DNA of 64,000 nt from Komarekiella delphini-convector SJRDD-AB1. GTDB lineage: Bacteria; Cyanobacteriota; Cyanobacteriia; Cyanobacteriales; Nostocaceae. Numbering within the stretch: position 1 is the stretch's first letter; every line of letters begins with the position of its first letter. The notes under the pieces were generated by a model. That model saw only the letters and a program-made list of their open reading frames with translations, was not told the DNA's origin and did not search any database. The stretch covers positions 1 to 64,000 of the forward strand of contig NZ_VJXY01000011.1 of assembly GCF_014831675.1 (NCBI RefSeq), in the 5' to 3' direction. The position numbers were made by a program, and so were the translations under genes. This document shows positions 1 through 8,211 of this stretch, one piece after another.

Positions 1-112
1 ATGACCATTTGCTCGACACCTTTATTTCAACGTTAGGACTCTCGCCGACTATAATTAAATCCCATCCTAACTACCAAAACCTACGGTCTTACGGCGTTAT
101 TACCGCCTAATT

Positions 113-307
113 TTGTCCGGAGTATTGATATTTAAGTTATTTGATAATTATCTGGAATGTTACAGTGAACCATATCAGGACAATCAAGGTAAGCATAGTT
201 ATTTAAATAAAAGGATTATCTTACCCAATCAAGTGATACTCTTATCTGGTTTCCCTGATTTATCTCTAGATTTAAGTAGAGTATTTCCGTCTAAATTAAA
301 TTATTAA
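113..307 (+). pseudogene. Uma2-like (DUF820) nuclease C-terminal remnant
   Basis: The 64-codon frame ends with the type of C-terminal strands found in cyanobacterial Uma2-family proteins: a short strand around LECYSEP, then a run ending FPDLSLDLSRVFPS. Only about a third of a normal Uma2 protein (about 180-200 residues) is present, and the catalytic PD-(D/E)xK core is missing. Upstream sequence 1-110 has no open continuation, so this is most likely a decayed copy. The family assignment rests on the C-terminal pattern only. Confidence 0.4.
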
Positions 308-341
308 TTTACTACAGTTATAATATGCAGTAATCATTTCT

Positions 342-497
342 ATGGCTTATGGTGATTTTAAACTCATTGAAATTATTGATTATTTTGGTTTAGTTATCCA
401 CGAGGCATCTGGACTATTTGCAAGTGTAAAGGAACAAGAATGTAGTTATTTATTATATACTATTCTTAAAGAAAATCTTGATTTAGCAGTCAATTGA
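342..497 (+). pseudogene. N-terminal fragment of a cyanobacterial Uma2-neighbour/restriction-like protein
   Basis: A 51-codon frame begins MAYGDFKL at an ATG and runs to TGA. Its pattern (MAY-DF-L, then LFASV, then LKENLDLAVN) recalls the first 50 residues of a common cyanobacterial protein that usually continues for about 200 residues. Here it stops abruptly. It lies just after the Uma2-like remnant, and the two look like a small graveyard of decayed genes. Translation as a short peptide cannot be excluded. Confidence 0.35.
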
Positions 498-1080
498 TTT
501 GAATGAGTATTATATTAAGGATATTAAGAAAAATCTAGGTATTTTGTATAGTGCGATCGCACAGAATAAGCCGTAAATTATTTATTAGCTAAAATATTAT
601 TTAAATAACTGATAGAAAATGCAACCAGAGGTGATTGATATCAGGCGATCGCTTTTCCGAATCTTCATAAATCACTTTATTGACATCCAGCATCAGCTAT
701 GCAAATGTATATTTAAGACAGCAAAATAACCGCACTCTAAAGCGCAAGTTTTTGGTGTTGTCTCAGCAGCAGAATTCCTAGTTTCCTGCCGAGCTTCGTG
801 TCATCCCTTCGGCTGAGTATTCAGCCTGGTGTCAAGTCAAGCAATTGACTAGACTTTCAGTGGAAGATGAGATGTTCAGCGGGAGGAATGACGAGGAGCT
901 TGGTAGGAAGCCAGGAATTCTACGGCTGAGACTTGAACCAAACGACGGCGACGGTAGAAAGCTTCATAACAGAGAAATACTTTTTAAGTATTAATCTCTT
1001 ATATCAAGCTTAGGCTAATGTTAAATGTGTGATTTGTTAATGCTGTCCAGTTCGCTGAAACAAACTCTGGACACACTATA
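498..1080. other. Intergenic region with HIP1 sites and a long imperfect hairpin
   Basis: No convincing gene is visible. HIP1 octamers occur near 551 and 646. A possible -35 box (TTGACA, 680-685) is followed by TATATT (708-713), but the spacing of 22 is too long for a standard promoter. The hairpin at 754-939 is listed separately. Confidence 0.6.
754..939 (+). ncRNA. Candidate long-hairpin structured RNA (6S-like shape) or MITE
   Basis: The segment folds on itself nearly end to end. AGAATTCCT (771-779) pairs with AGGAATTCT (913-921), flanked outside by CTCAG and CTGAG arms. The tip is AGTCAA/TTGACT (835-840 and 845-850) with a GCAA loop. A side hairpin GGCTGA/TCAGCC lies at 811-826. A roughly 185-nt rod interrupted by bubbles is the overall shape of 6S RNA, but I cannot match the primary sequence to a known 6S. 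A decayed palindromic mobile repeat is the alternative. The strand is arbitrary because the element is self-complementary. Confidence 0.3.
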
Positions 1081-1869
1081 ATGACAGACATTCATATAGC
1101 TTCAAAAGGACAAACAAGCCAGCCACAGCTAAAGGTTGGCATCTATTGTGATTTTCAAAATGTTTATTTAAGTCAAGAACTAGCAAATTTATTACTGGCT
1201 TTTGCCAACGCAAGGGGGCGTTTGGTTAGTAAAAAAGTCTACTGTAATTCATTATTTGAAAACCAGGCTTCTGCCAAAGAGAATCTCCAACGCATTGGTT
1301 TTAAATGTGAGGATGTTACCTGTTCTTTAAAGAATAGTGCAGATAATCAACTTAAATCTGATTTAATTGACGATGTATACAACAATCAGTCTCCAGATAC
1401 AGTTATTCTTGTGTCAGGAGATGGGGACTTTGCAAATCCAATTCAATTTCTACAAGACAAGGGTAAAAATGTCATAATTTTTGCACAACGAGGTAATGTA
1501 AAACAAAAGCTTAAAGAGCGTGCTGATGAATTTTACTTTATGGATGAATTACCTCAGTTAATTGGTAAAAAAACTCAGCCTCAAACCGCTTACATTGAGT
1601 TTCAGATTAATTACAATGAAGCTATAAAGTACCTTATTAAAGCTATTAACACTGCTTTAAGCCAAGGTAAGCGCACTAGATTTAACTATATTGACAACTT
1701 GATGCGTCAGCATTGTGCTAGTTATCAAGGTTTTTCCTCAATACATACACCTGATGGCAAGAAATTTAAAAGCTTTAGTCAGTTTGTTGATGCTGTTGTA
1801 AGGGATGGTAAAATCCAAAGGCAAAATCAGGATTTGTTTTTAATGAAGTTAGACAGACTAGCTGCTTAA
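1081..1869 (+). CDS. NYN-domain putative RNase with C-terminal OST-HTH/LOTUS-like domain
   Basis: This 262-residue protein has a PIN-like NYN fold. Motif VGIYCDFQNV places the first acidic residue at D24, SDLIDD gives D94/D97/D98, and VSGDGDF gives D114 and D116. These are the carboxylates expected to bind the metal ion in the LabA/DUF88/limkain-b1 group. Residues about 175-255 form a helical domain resembling OST-HTH/LOTUS, a predicted RNA-binding module often fused to NYN. The neighbour downstream is ribonuclease III, so an RNA-processing role is reasonable. Related LabA proteins act in circadian output, but orthology to LabA is not shown. It starts at ATG and is followed by a clear terminator. 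Confidence 0.8.
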   Translation: MTDIHIASKGQTSQPQLKVGIYCDFQNVYLSQELANLLLAFANARGRLVSKKVYCNSLFENQASAKENLQRIGFKCEDVTCSLKNSADNQLKSDLIDDVYNNQSPDTVILVSGDGDFANPIQFLQDKGKNVIIFAQRGNVKQKLKERADEFYFMDELPQLIGKKTQPQTAYIEFQINYNEAIKYLIKAINTALSQGKRTRFNYIDNLMRQHCASYQGFSSIHTPDGKKFKSFSQFVDAVVRDGKIQRQNQDLFLMKLDRLAA

Positions 1870-1913
1870 AAGAGCCTTTAAAAACCAAGTTAAGCAAAAA
1901 CTGGGTTTTACCA

Positions 1914-1936
1914 ACACCGCTATTTGCGGTTTTTTC
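1914..1936 (+). terminator. Intrinsic terminator after the NYN gene
   Basis: ACCGC-TATTT-GCGGT stem-loop (1916-1930) followed by TTTTTTC. It lies 45 bp after the NYN stop codon. Confidence 0.8.
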
Positions 1937-2005
1937 ATGTTTGAATCAAATCACACTTATACAGTTTCCCAACAGTGAATTTCCGCAACAATACAAAATA
2001 CAATA

Positions 2006-2692
2006 ATGCACAAACTTTTGATATTCCATGATGAAAAACTTCTGCGCCGTGCGCTTACCCACCGTTCTTATGTGCATGAAAACCCTGGAGAAGGTGAACA
2101 TAACGAACGCTTAGAATTTCTCGGTGATGCTTTGCTGAATTTTTTAAGTGGCGAGTATCTCTATCGTTGTCACCCAGAAATGGGAGAAGATGAATTAACA
2201 CGGCGACGTTCTGCACTGGTAGATGAGAAGCAACTAGCAAAGTTCGCTGAAGAAGTAGGTTTAGATTTTAGAATACGATTGGGCAAAGGTGCTATTCGAG
2301 ACGGAGGCTACCAAAATCCCAATTTGCTTAGCAGCACTTTTGAAGCAGTCATTGGTGCTTACTATCTGGATAAAAACTCAAATATTGAGGCAGTTCGTAC
2401 CCTTATAGAACCGCTGTTTGATTCTGTAGATCCTAAGCATATAGTTGTGTCTCGCTCTAATGTAGACTCAAAAAATCGCTTTCAGGAATGGGTGCAACGC
2501 AATGTTACCCCAAATCCTCCCAAATATATTACAGTCCAAATAGGCGGTTTGTCTCATGCACCAGAGTTCTTAGCCAAAGTGCTTGTAGATGGACAAGATT
2601 ATGGAGAAGGTAAGGGACGTAACAAAAAAGATGCAGAAAAAGCTGCGGCTGAGGATGCACTAGCTAGGTTGAAAAAACAAGGGTTGTTGTAA
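2006..2692 (+). CDS. rnc: Ribonuclease III
   Basis: The 228-residue protein has the RNase III signature HNERLEFLGDALL at residues 32-44 (E34, E37, D41) and a C-terminal double-stranded RNA-binding domain from about residue 155 (KNRFQEWVQ to KKDAEKAAAEDALARL). It cleaves double-stranded RNA in rRNA and mRNA processing. In the second catalytic motif the sequence is LLSSTFEAVIGA. Aligned by eye with E. coli ADTVEA, the E117 equivalent is E113, but the D114 equivalent appears to be S110. If that is right, metal coordination is altered, so this may be one of the divergent cyanobacterial RNase III paralogs. It starts at ATG and stands alone, convergent with the kinase gene downstream. Confidence 0.92.
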   Translation: MHKLLIFHDEKLLRRALTHRSYVHENPGEGEHNERLEFLGDALLNFLSGEYLYRCHPEMGEDELTRRRSALVDEKQLAKFAEEVGLDFRIRLGKGAIRDGGYQNPNLLSSTFEAVIGAYYLDKNSNIEAVRTLIEPLFDSVDPKHIVVSRSNVDSKNRFQEWVQRNVTPNPPKYITVQIGGLSHAPEFLAKVLVDGQDYGEGKGRNKKDAEKAAAEDALARLKKQGLL

Positions 2693-2751
2693 AAAGGATT
2701 TTTTTATCTCACGCAGAGGCGCAAAGAATAATTTTGCATCTTGGTGCGACA

Positions 2752-4095
2752 TCAACTCTCTGATATCTCCAGTTGCAAGGGCAAAATAACTGTGAAAGTG
2801 GAACCAACTCCCACTTGAGAAACTAGGTGAATTTGACCTTGCAGTAGTTGCACTAAACGGGAGACTATTGCTAGTCCCAATCCAGTGCTGTCGGGAAGAT
2901 AGGATTTATTATCAGCACTTACACGAAAGTAGGGTTCAAATATCTGGGTTTGGTTTTCTGGTGCAATGCCAATTCCAGTGTCAGAAACTACGATCGCAAA
3001 GTATGCTCTATTATCCAATAGTTTCTCTGGAACTGTTGCTATAGGAACAGGAAAGGAATTTTTTAAAGGCAGATCAGGCAATACAGGAGCTTTGGCGCAG
3101 CCTGCCGTAGGCATCGCCCATTTATCATTGTCTAGCACTTGGTACACTATGTTAATAGTTCCCGATTCTGTATAGCGAATCGCATTACTAATAAGATTTG
3201 TAACAATCTGTTGTAATTTCAAAGAATCTGTTGTGATTTCTTTGAGAGTGTGATCGCCTTTAGTATTGGCAAAGCTATCACAATCCACTACAATTTGTAA
3301 ATTTTTATCAGCAGCTAAGGGCGCTAACATTTCACAAACATTATTGATCAATTCAGGCACATTGGTGAGTGCTAGTTGAAGTTTGATCTGTCCTGCTTCA
3401 TAGCGAGACAGTTCTAGTACATCATTGATCAAGTGGAGTAATTGCCTACCATTACGTAGCACGCGCTCAATATGTTCTAGGTTGGCATAGTTGTCTTTCA
3501 CATCAGTTTTTCGTCGTTGTTGACGTAAAAACAGATCTGAGTAACCAATAATTGAAGTCAGAGGATGTTTCAATTCGTGAGCTAGTTGGGAAAGATATTC
3601 TTGATTAGCGTTAATTAAGCGAGTCAGTTCTTCATTATGAAGTGCTAGTGATGAATGCAACTGCCGTAATTCTCGCAAACGTTCCTCAACATAACTCTTG
3701 AAACACCGAGCGATCGCTTCATCTACAATAGCGTCAATCAAACGTATAGAACGAATTATCTCTATTGGTGTTCCTCTCAATAAATCTGGTTGCACAGTGT
3801 CAAATATTACTGTTCGTAGCAGATGGTATTCCCTGGCAATTTCTACAGGATCGAAGCCTTGTTCGGCTCGAATAGCTCCATGCTGAAAACTAGCAATAAC
3901 TATTGACTCAATATCATTATCTTGAGATTTTGAAAGCACTGTTACCATCGCTTGCAAAACATCAGGGATATGATCTTTTATCGCTGTGTAAGATAGGTCA
4001 TCAGCACTTTCAATTCGTCTATCTTTGCGAACTGCTGCAACCCATATCTTTAGGATAATATCCTTTTTTTCAGCCAGTACTTGACTAAAATCCAT
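2752..4095 (-). CDS. Sensor histidine kinase with N-terminal RsbRD-type domain
   Basis: The 447-residue soluble kinase has no transmembrane segment. Residues about 10-105 resemble the helical RsbRD_N sensor-like domain. The dimerisation H-box is LAHELKHPLTSIIGY with H173 as the phosphate acceptor. The ATPase has an N-box around N300-N304, G1 SDTGIGI near 371-377, an F-box IFEPYFR, and G2 TGLGLAIV near 404-411. A loop of about 50 residues between N-box and G1 is longer than usual and contains a dispersed-repeat insertion (residues 326-334). No response regulator gene is adjacent, so the partner is unknown. Convergent with rnc. Confidence 0.88.
   Translation of the reverse strand: MDFSQVLAEKKDIILKIWVAAVRKDRRIESADDLSYTAIKDHIPDVLQAMVTVLSKSQDNDIESIVIASFQHGAIRAEQGFDPVEIAREYHLLRTVIFDTVQPDLLRGTPIEIIRSIRLIDAIVDEAIARCFKSYVEERLRELRQLHSSLALHNEELTRLINANQEYLSQLAHELKHPLTSIIGYSDLFLRQQRRKTDVKDNYANLEHIERVLRNGRQLLHLINDVLELSRYEAGQIKLQLALTNVPELINNVCEMLAPLAADKNLQIVVDCDSFANTKGDHTLKEITTDSLKLQQIVTNLISNAIRYTESGTINIVYQVLDNDKWAMPTAGCAKAPVLPDLPLKNSFPVPIATVPEKLLDNRAYFAIVVSDTGIGIAPENQTQIFEPYFRVSADNKSYLPDSTGLGLAIVSRLVQLLQGQIHLVSQVGVGSTFTVILPLQLEISES
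3094..3118 (-). repeat. 25-bp interspersed repeat inserted in frame in the kinase
   Basis: The minus strand reads GGCGATGCCTACGGC followed by AGGCTGCGCC, a type of short GC-rich repeat scattered through Nostoc genomes. It encodes roughly AMPTAGCA inside a loop of the histidine kinase and keeps the frame open. Its base composition stands out from the AT-rich surroundings. Confidence 0.55.
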
Positions 4096-4525
4096 TATGT
4101 TAAATTCAGCAACGAGATAGATGAGTAAACTTCCATATTCAATTAGTCTAACGATTCGAGTAGCTCTTTACCAAAGTTAGTGAAATCGTTCAACGACCAA
4201 AAGAAGTATATATTATTGATTTTCGATGTTTTCTAGATTGACTAACCGTAAATTGTAAATTAGTTTGTATAATATATATCTGGATAGATAAGTTTTAGAC
4301 AAGCAAGTAACAGTCTTGATGCTTGACTTAAGTGCGCCATTTAGCTTGCTGTGTAAGGATTTAACTCACAGTACGACCGAAAGTATAATTTTTATTTATT
4401 ACCAAAAAGCAAGGATAGCCGCTTGACTTCGGTATTTAAATAAACAACATTTATCATAAGACAGATGTTTTCACTGAGCAACGATGCTATATTAACCATG
4501 ATTGAGTATCCATAAGAGTAAGTCA
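4096..4525. other. Intergenic region upstream of the first riboswitch
   Basis: AT-rich spacer between the divergent kinase gene and the riboswitch. No open frame or RNA gene is recognised. It should contain the promoters of both units. A TTGACT at about 4422 could be a -35 element, but no good -10 follows. Confidence 0.5.
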
Positions 4526-4762
4526 GCTTAATCTAGCGCACTACAATACATAGCGCTAGAGCGGAGGAACCATATTGTGGGGCGTATCTTGCAGAGAGTG
4601 ATAGCTTAAGAGGAAACACAGAGGAGTTACTAATCTTTAACTCAGCACTCGGTGAGAAGTTGGATCGGAGGCTTCCTCTACTCCAGCTTCGCAAACTCAG
4701 CACTCAAAACTCTTAAAAGAGGGGCATCTCTCAGCCCTAGCCCGTCAGCTAACTTCGTAGGC
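4526..4762 (+). promoter_or_regulatory. c-di-AMP riboswitch (ydaO/yuaA type) with enlarged internal arm
   Basis: The hallmark blocks of the ydaO/yuaA aptamer are present in order: GCTTAAT (4526), a hairpin TAGCGC/GCGCTA (4534-4559), GCGGAGGAACC (4561-4571), GGGGCGTATC (4579-4588), and CTAGCCCGTCAGCTAACTTCG leading into TAGGC (4758-4762). GCTTA pairs with TAGGC to close the aptamer. Between the two conserved halves an insertion of about 130 nt forms extra hairpins (for example GAGTTA/TAACTC near 4633). It precedes the ABC transporter operon. In known ydaO members c-di-AMP binding turns expression off. A hairpin at about 4785-4805 could be part of the output. Confidence 0.8.
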
Positions 4763-4819
4763 ATTGAGAGGAGACTGAAGAGACGGAATTATTGTAATAT
4801 TCCGATCTCATCAGTGTCC

Positions 4820-5725
4820 ATGGCTGGTACTGCTCAGATTTTTGTACCTGTGCTGAACTCTGTTGAGGTTGTAATGGTATTTCAACTAAATTTAGCTGCA
4901 ATCATTGCGATTGCTGGACAAGCTGCATGGAAAAAAGCAAAACCTGCGATCGCCAAGGATGTTTTTTTACTACCTTTATTAGGGTTCATAGGGATTATCT
5001 TGCTGTGGTGGGTGGTTGCACTTGCCAATCATGAATTGATGCCCACCCCGCCAGAAGCGCTGGTAGCTAATCTAGACTACATTTTAAATCCCTTCTACCA
5101 GAGAGGCCCGGGTAACTTAGGCATTGGCTGGTTGTTGATCGCTAGTCTACGACGAGTATTATTGGGCTTTTTATTAGGTGCAGTAGTAGCGATTCCTCTG
5201 GGATTTTTAATTGGCATGTCTAGACCGGCAATGCTAGCATTCAATCCCATCATTCAGATTTTTAAACCAGTATCGCCCCTAGCTTGGCTACCTATTGCCT
5301 TAGCTATTTTCAATTTGTCAGACCCTTCAGCCATTTTTGTAATTTTCATTACCTCCTTATGGCCGACAATTATTAATACTGCCTTAGGAGTTTCCAGCGT
5401 TCCCAAAGATTATTTAGATGTGGCAAGAGTGTTAGAAATGCCTCGTTGGCGGCGGATTACAAAAATTATCTGGCCTGCAAGTTTGCCATATATCTTTACA
5501 GGTTTACGAATTAGTTTAGGAATTGCTTGGTTAGTAATTGTTGCTGTAGAAATGCTCACAGGTGGTGTAGGTATAGGCTTTTTTGTCTGGGATGAATGGA
5601 GCCGTTTAAATCTGAGTTCAGTCTTCCTAGCTGTGTTGATAATTGGTTTAACTGGATTAGTCCTTGATTACGCGGTGGGCAAAATCCAAGAATTAGTAAC
5701 TCGCCGCCCTACAGTTTCTACCTAG
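4820..5725 (+). CDS. ABC transporter permease, nitrate/bicarbonate/taurine (NrtB/CmpB/SsuC) family
   Basis: The 301-residue integral membrane protein has about six hydrophobic segments. The permease coupling loop is visible around PKDYLDVARVLEMPRWRRI (the EAA motif region). It forms the channel of an importer with the lipoprotein and ATPase encoded downstream. An upstream in-frame start at 4652 would place the N-terminus inside the riboswitch and encode arginine-rich nonsense. ATG 4820 (MAGTAQIF) is preferred; ATG 4874 is a second possibility. Substrate is unknown: nitrate, bicarbonate, cyanate and sulfonates are all moved by relatives. Control by a c-di-AMP riboswitch suggests a link to osmotic or carbon status. 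Confidence 0.87.
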   Translation: MAGTAQIFVPVLNSVEVVMVFQLNLAAIIAIAGQAAWKKAKPAIAKDVFLLPLLGFIGIILLWWVVALANHELMPTPPEALVANLDYILNPFYQRGPGNLGIGWLLIASLRRVLLGFLLGAVVAIPLGFLIGMSRPAMLAFNPIIQIFKPVSPLAWLPIALAIFNLSDPSAIFVIFITSLWPTIINTALGVSSVPKDYLDVARVLEMPRWRRITKIIWPASLPYIFTGLRISLGIAWLVIVAVEMLTGGVGIGFFVWDEWSRLNLSSVFLAVLIIGLTGLVLDYAVGKIQELVTRRPTVST

Positions 5726-5754
5726 AAAAATTTGATTCATCACAAAATAGCAAA

Positions 5755-5773
5755 ACGCAAAGAGACTTTGCGT
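5755..5773. repeat. Short perfect hairpin between permease and binding-protein genes
   Basis: ACGCAAAG-AGA-CTTTGCGT has 8-bp perfect arms in the 114-bp gap of the operon. No immediate T-run follows, so a processing or stability element is likelier than a terminator. Confidence 0.5.
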
Positions 5774-5839
5774 CCTTAGCGGTTTGTTTTTTCATGATTT
5801 TGCGTAAGTCCTGAATCAATCACCATTGGAGCTACAGAA

Positions 5840-7294
5840 ATGGGTGATATTAATCAGAATAACTGGACTCGAAGAGATTTCGTCAAAGCAATAGGAGCAA
5901 CGACAGCAGGAATGGCTTTGTCCTCGTGTGCCATATCTGGAAATACTGGTGCTAAAGGGCTAACTGAAGAAGCCTTAGCAGTTCAACCAGTAGTCACAGG
6001 GCAAGATCTGCCAGAAAAGCCGGATATCACAGTTGGTTATGTCCCTGTCAATGATTGTGCACCATTTGCGATCGCCTGGAAAAAAGGTTTCTTCCGCAAA
6101 TACGGTTTGAACGTCCAACTCAACCGCGAAGCCAGTTGGGCAACCTCCCGTGACGGCTTAATTTTTGGTCGTCTCGATGCTTCACCCATAGTATCTGGTG
6201 CTGTTACCAACGCCAGAATTGGTGCTGAAGGTGCACGCCACGCCCCTTTATGTGCAGCCATGACCATTCATAGCCACGGTAACGCTATGACGATGAACAA
6301 AGCCATGTGGGATTTTGGGCTGCGTCCGTGGTATGAGTACCAACAAAAACATGGCGATGGCGCACTAGAAGCCTTTGGGAAAGATTTCCGAGGCTACTTT
6401 GACAAGCAACCACCAGAACGCAAAGTCTGGGCAGTAGTGTTAAGTTCTGCCATTTATGAATACTTTCTCCGCTACTTATCTGCTGCTGCTGGTGTTGATC
6501 CGCTCAAAGAGTTTCGCATTATCATTGTCCCGCCTCCCCAGATGGTGACAAACGTGCGGATTGGGGCAATGCAAGCTTACATGGTGGCAGAACCCTGGAA
6601 TACACGAGCAATTACAGGTAACGAAGGCATCGGCTTTACCTTCGCACAAGGCAAAGAAATTTGGCTGGGACACCCAGATAGACTGCTGGGAGTGATGGAA
6701 CCTTTTATCGTCCAATATCCCAAAACCTATCGTTCCTTAGTGAAGGCGATGATTGAAGCCTGCCAGTATTGCAGCAAACCCGAAAATCGCCAAGAAGTTG
6801 CCGAATTACTTACAGATCGTTCTTTTACTGGTGCAAAACCGAAAAAAAAGGGTGCCCCAATTACTAAATTGACAGGGCCAGGAATTCTTGGCAATTACAA
6901 CTATGGTGGGTTTGATGGCAAAGACCGCACCATCCAAGGTGCTGATAACACGATTTTCTTTGATATTCCTGAAAACCTTCCCAAACAGCCAGCAGAACAC
7001 TCGACATTTCTGTGGAGATCCAGAAGTATCTGGATGATGACACAAGCAGCCCGGTGGGGACAAATTAAGCAATTTCCCAAAAATGCCGATAAACTAGCTG
7101 CACAAGGCTGGAGAACAGACTTATATCGGGAGATAGCATCGGAAATGGGCATCGAGTGTCCCAAGGATGATTACAAAGTCGAACCTCCAGAAGTATTTAT
7201 AGATAAAAAAGGTTTCGACCCCAGCGATCCTGTTGGCTATCTCAATAGTTTTGCAATTAGGGCTAATGCTCCTACTCGTTTCTTCATGTCTTAA
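5840..7294 (+). CDS. NrtA/CmpA-like substrate-binding lipoprotein with Tat signal
   Basis: The 484-residue protein begins with a twin-arginine signal (TRRDFVKAIG) followed by a hydrophobic stretch and a lipobox-like LSSC near residue 29. That predicts export by Tat and lipid anchoring outside the inner membrane. The mature part has the NrtA/CmpA-type bilobed solute-binding fold (IAWKKGFFRKYGLNVQLNREASW, YMVAEPWN). The length, about 150 residues more than SsuA-like proteins, matches the nitrate/bicarbonate branch. It is the second gene of the riboswitch-led operon, with permease upstream and ATPase 54 bp downstream. Residues that separate nitrate from bicarbonate binding were not resolved. Confidence 0.87.
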   Translation: MGDINQNNWTRRDFVKAIGATTAGMALSSCAISGNTGAKGLTEEALAVQPVVTGQDLPEKPDITVGYVPVNDCAPFAIAWKKGFFRKYGLNVQLNREASWATSRDGLIFGRLDASPIVSGAVTNARIGAEGARHAPLCAAMTIHSHGNAMTMNKAMWDFGLRPWYEYQQKHGDGALEAFGKDFRGYFDKQPPERKVWAVVLSSAIYEYFLRYLSAAAGVDPLKEFRIIIVPPPQMVTNVRIGAMQAYMVAEPWNTRAITGNEGIGFTFAQGKEIWLGHPDRLLGVMEPFIVQYPKTYRSLVKAMIEACQYCSKPENRQEVAELLTDRSFTGAKPKKKGAPITKLTGPGILGNYNYGGFDGKDRTIQGADNTIFFDIPENLPKQPAEHSTFLWRSRSIWMMTQAARWGQIKQFPKNADKLAAQGWRTDLYREIASEMGIECPKDDYKVEPPEVFIDKKGFDPSDPVGYLNSFAIRANAPTRFFMS

Positions 7295-7348
7295 ATCTCA
7301 AGTTGAAATATTTACTAAGTGACTCAATTATTTTCGGAGCATTTGATA

Positions 7349-8182
7349 ATGGAATACACCTCATTACCTATTAATACTCACAACCAAGTTATGCCCCGTA
7401 GAGGATTTTTAGAAGTTGAAAATTTAATCAAGTCTTACCCAACACCTGATAAAGATAATTTTGTGGTCTTGGATGGTGTAAATCTCACAATTGGTGAAGA
7501 TGAATTTATTTCTGTAATTGGTCACTCTGGTTGTGGTAAATCAACATTACTCAAAATTATTGCTGGTTTAGAAAAAGCCACTTCTGGCTCAGTACGGTTA
7601 GATGGACAAGAAATTCGTAAACCTGGTGCTGAGAGAATGATGGTATTTCAAAACTATTCATTATTACCTTGGTTAACTGTACGGGAAAATATCCGCTTAG
7701 CTGTGGATGAAGTGCTAAAAAATGCCAATCGGGCTGAAAAAATTAGCATTGTAAATGAACACTTGGCAATGGTAAACTTAACGGCGGCGGCTGACAAATA
7801 TCCCGATGAACTCTCTGGAGGTATGAAACAGCGGGTAGGTATTGCTAGAGCTTTGGCAATTAACCCAAAAATGTTGTTGATGGATGAACCTTTTGGAGCA
7901 CTAGATGCATTAACTAGGGGTAAATTGCAGCGGCAAGTATTGGATATCTGGGAAAACCATCGCCAAGCAGTGATGATGATTACCCATGATGTAGATGAAG
8001 CCATTTATATGTCCGATCACATCGTATTGATGACTAATGGCCCAGCTGCTACCATAGGAGAGATACTAGAAGTTCCTTTTGAGCATCCCCGCGATCGTGC
8101 TGCCATGCGAAACTCAAAAGAATATTTTGAACTCCGCAACCATGCTCTAAATTTCCTTGACCGATATTTTGCTCAAGACTAA
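7349..8182 (+). CDS. ABC transporter ATP-binding protein, NrtD/SsuB family
   Basis: The ATPase has Walker A GHSGCGKST, Q-loop MVFQNYSLLPW, signature LSGGMKQRVGIARAL, Walker B MLLMDEPFGALD and H-loop ITHDVDEA. It energises the importer. A GTG at 7319 would add ten residues, but ATG 7349 has a GGAG sequence nine bases upstream and is chosen, giving 277 residues. The operon has only this single-domain ATPase and no NrtC-type fusion to a binding domain, unlike the classical cyanobacterial nrtABCD or cmpABCD sets. It ends 30 bp before the second riboswitch. Confidence 0.9.
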   Translation: MEYTSLPINTHNQVMPRRGFLEVENLIKSYPTPDKDNFVVLDGVNLTIGEDEFISVIGHSGCGKSTLLKIIAGLEKATSGSVRLDGQEIRKPGAERMMVFQNYSLLPWLTVRENIRLAVDEVLKNANRAEKISIVNEHLAMVNLTAAADKYPDELSGGMKQRVGIARALAINPKMLLMDEPFGALDALTRGKLQRQVLDIWENHRQAVMMITHDVDEAIYMSDHIVLMTNGPAATIGEILEVPFEHPRDRAAMRNSKEYFELRNHALNFLDRYFAQD

Positions 8183-8211
8183 CAAGTTAGATTATCATTT
8201 TTTAGTGGGTA

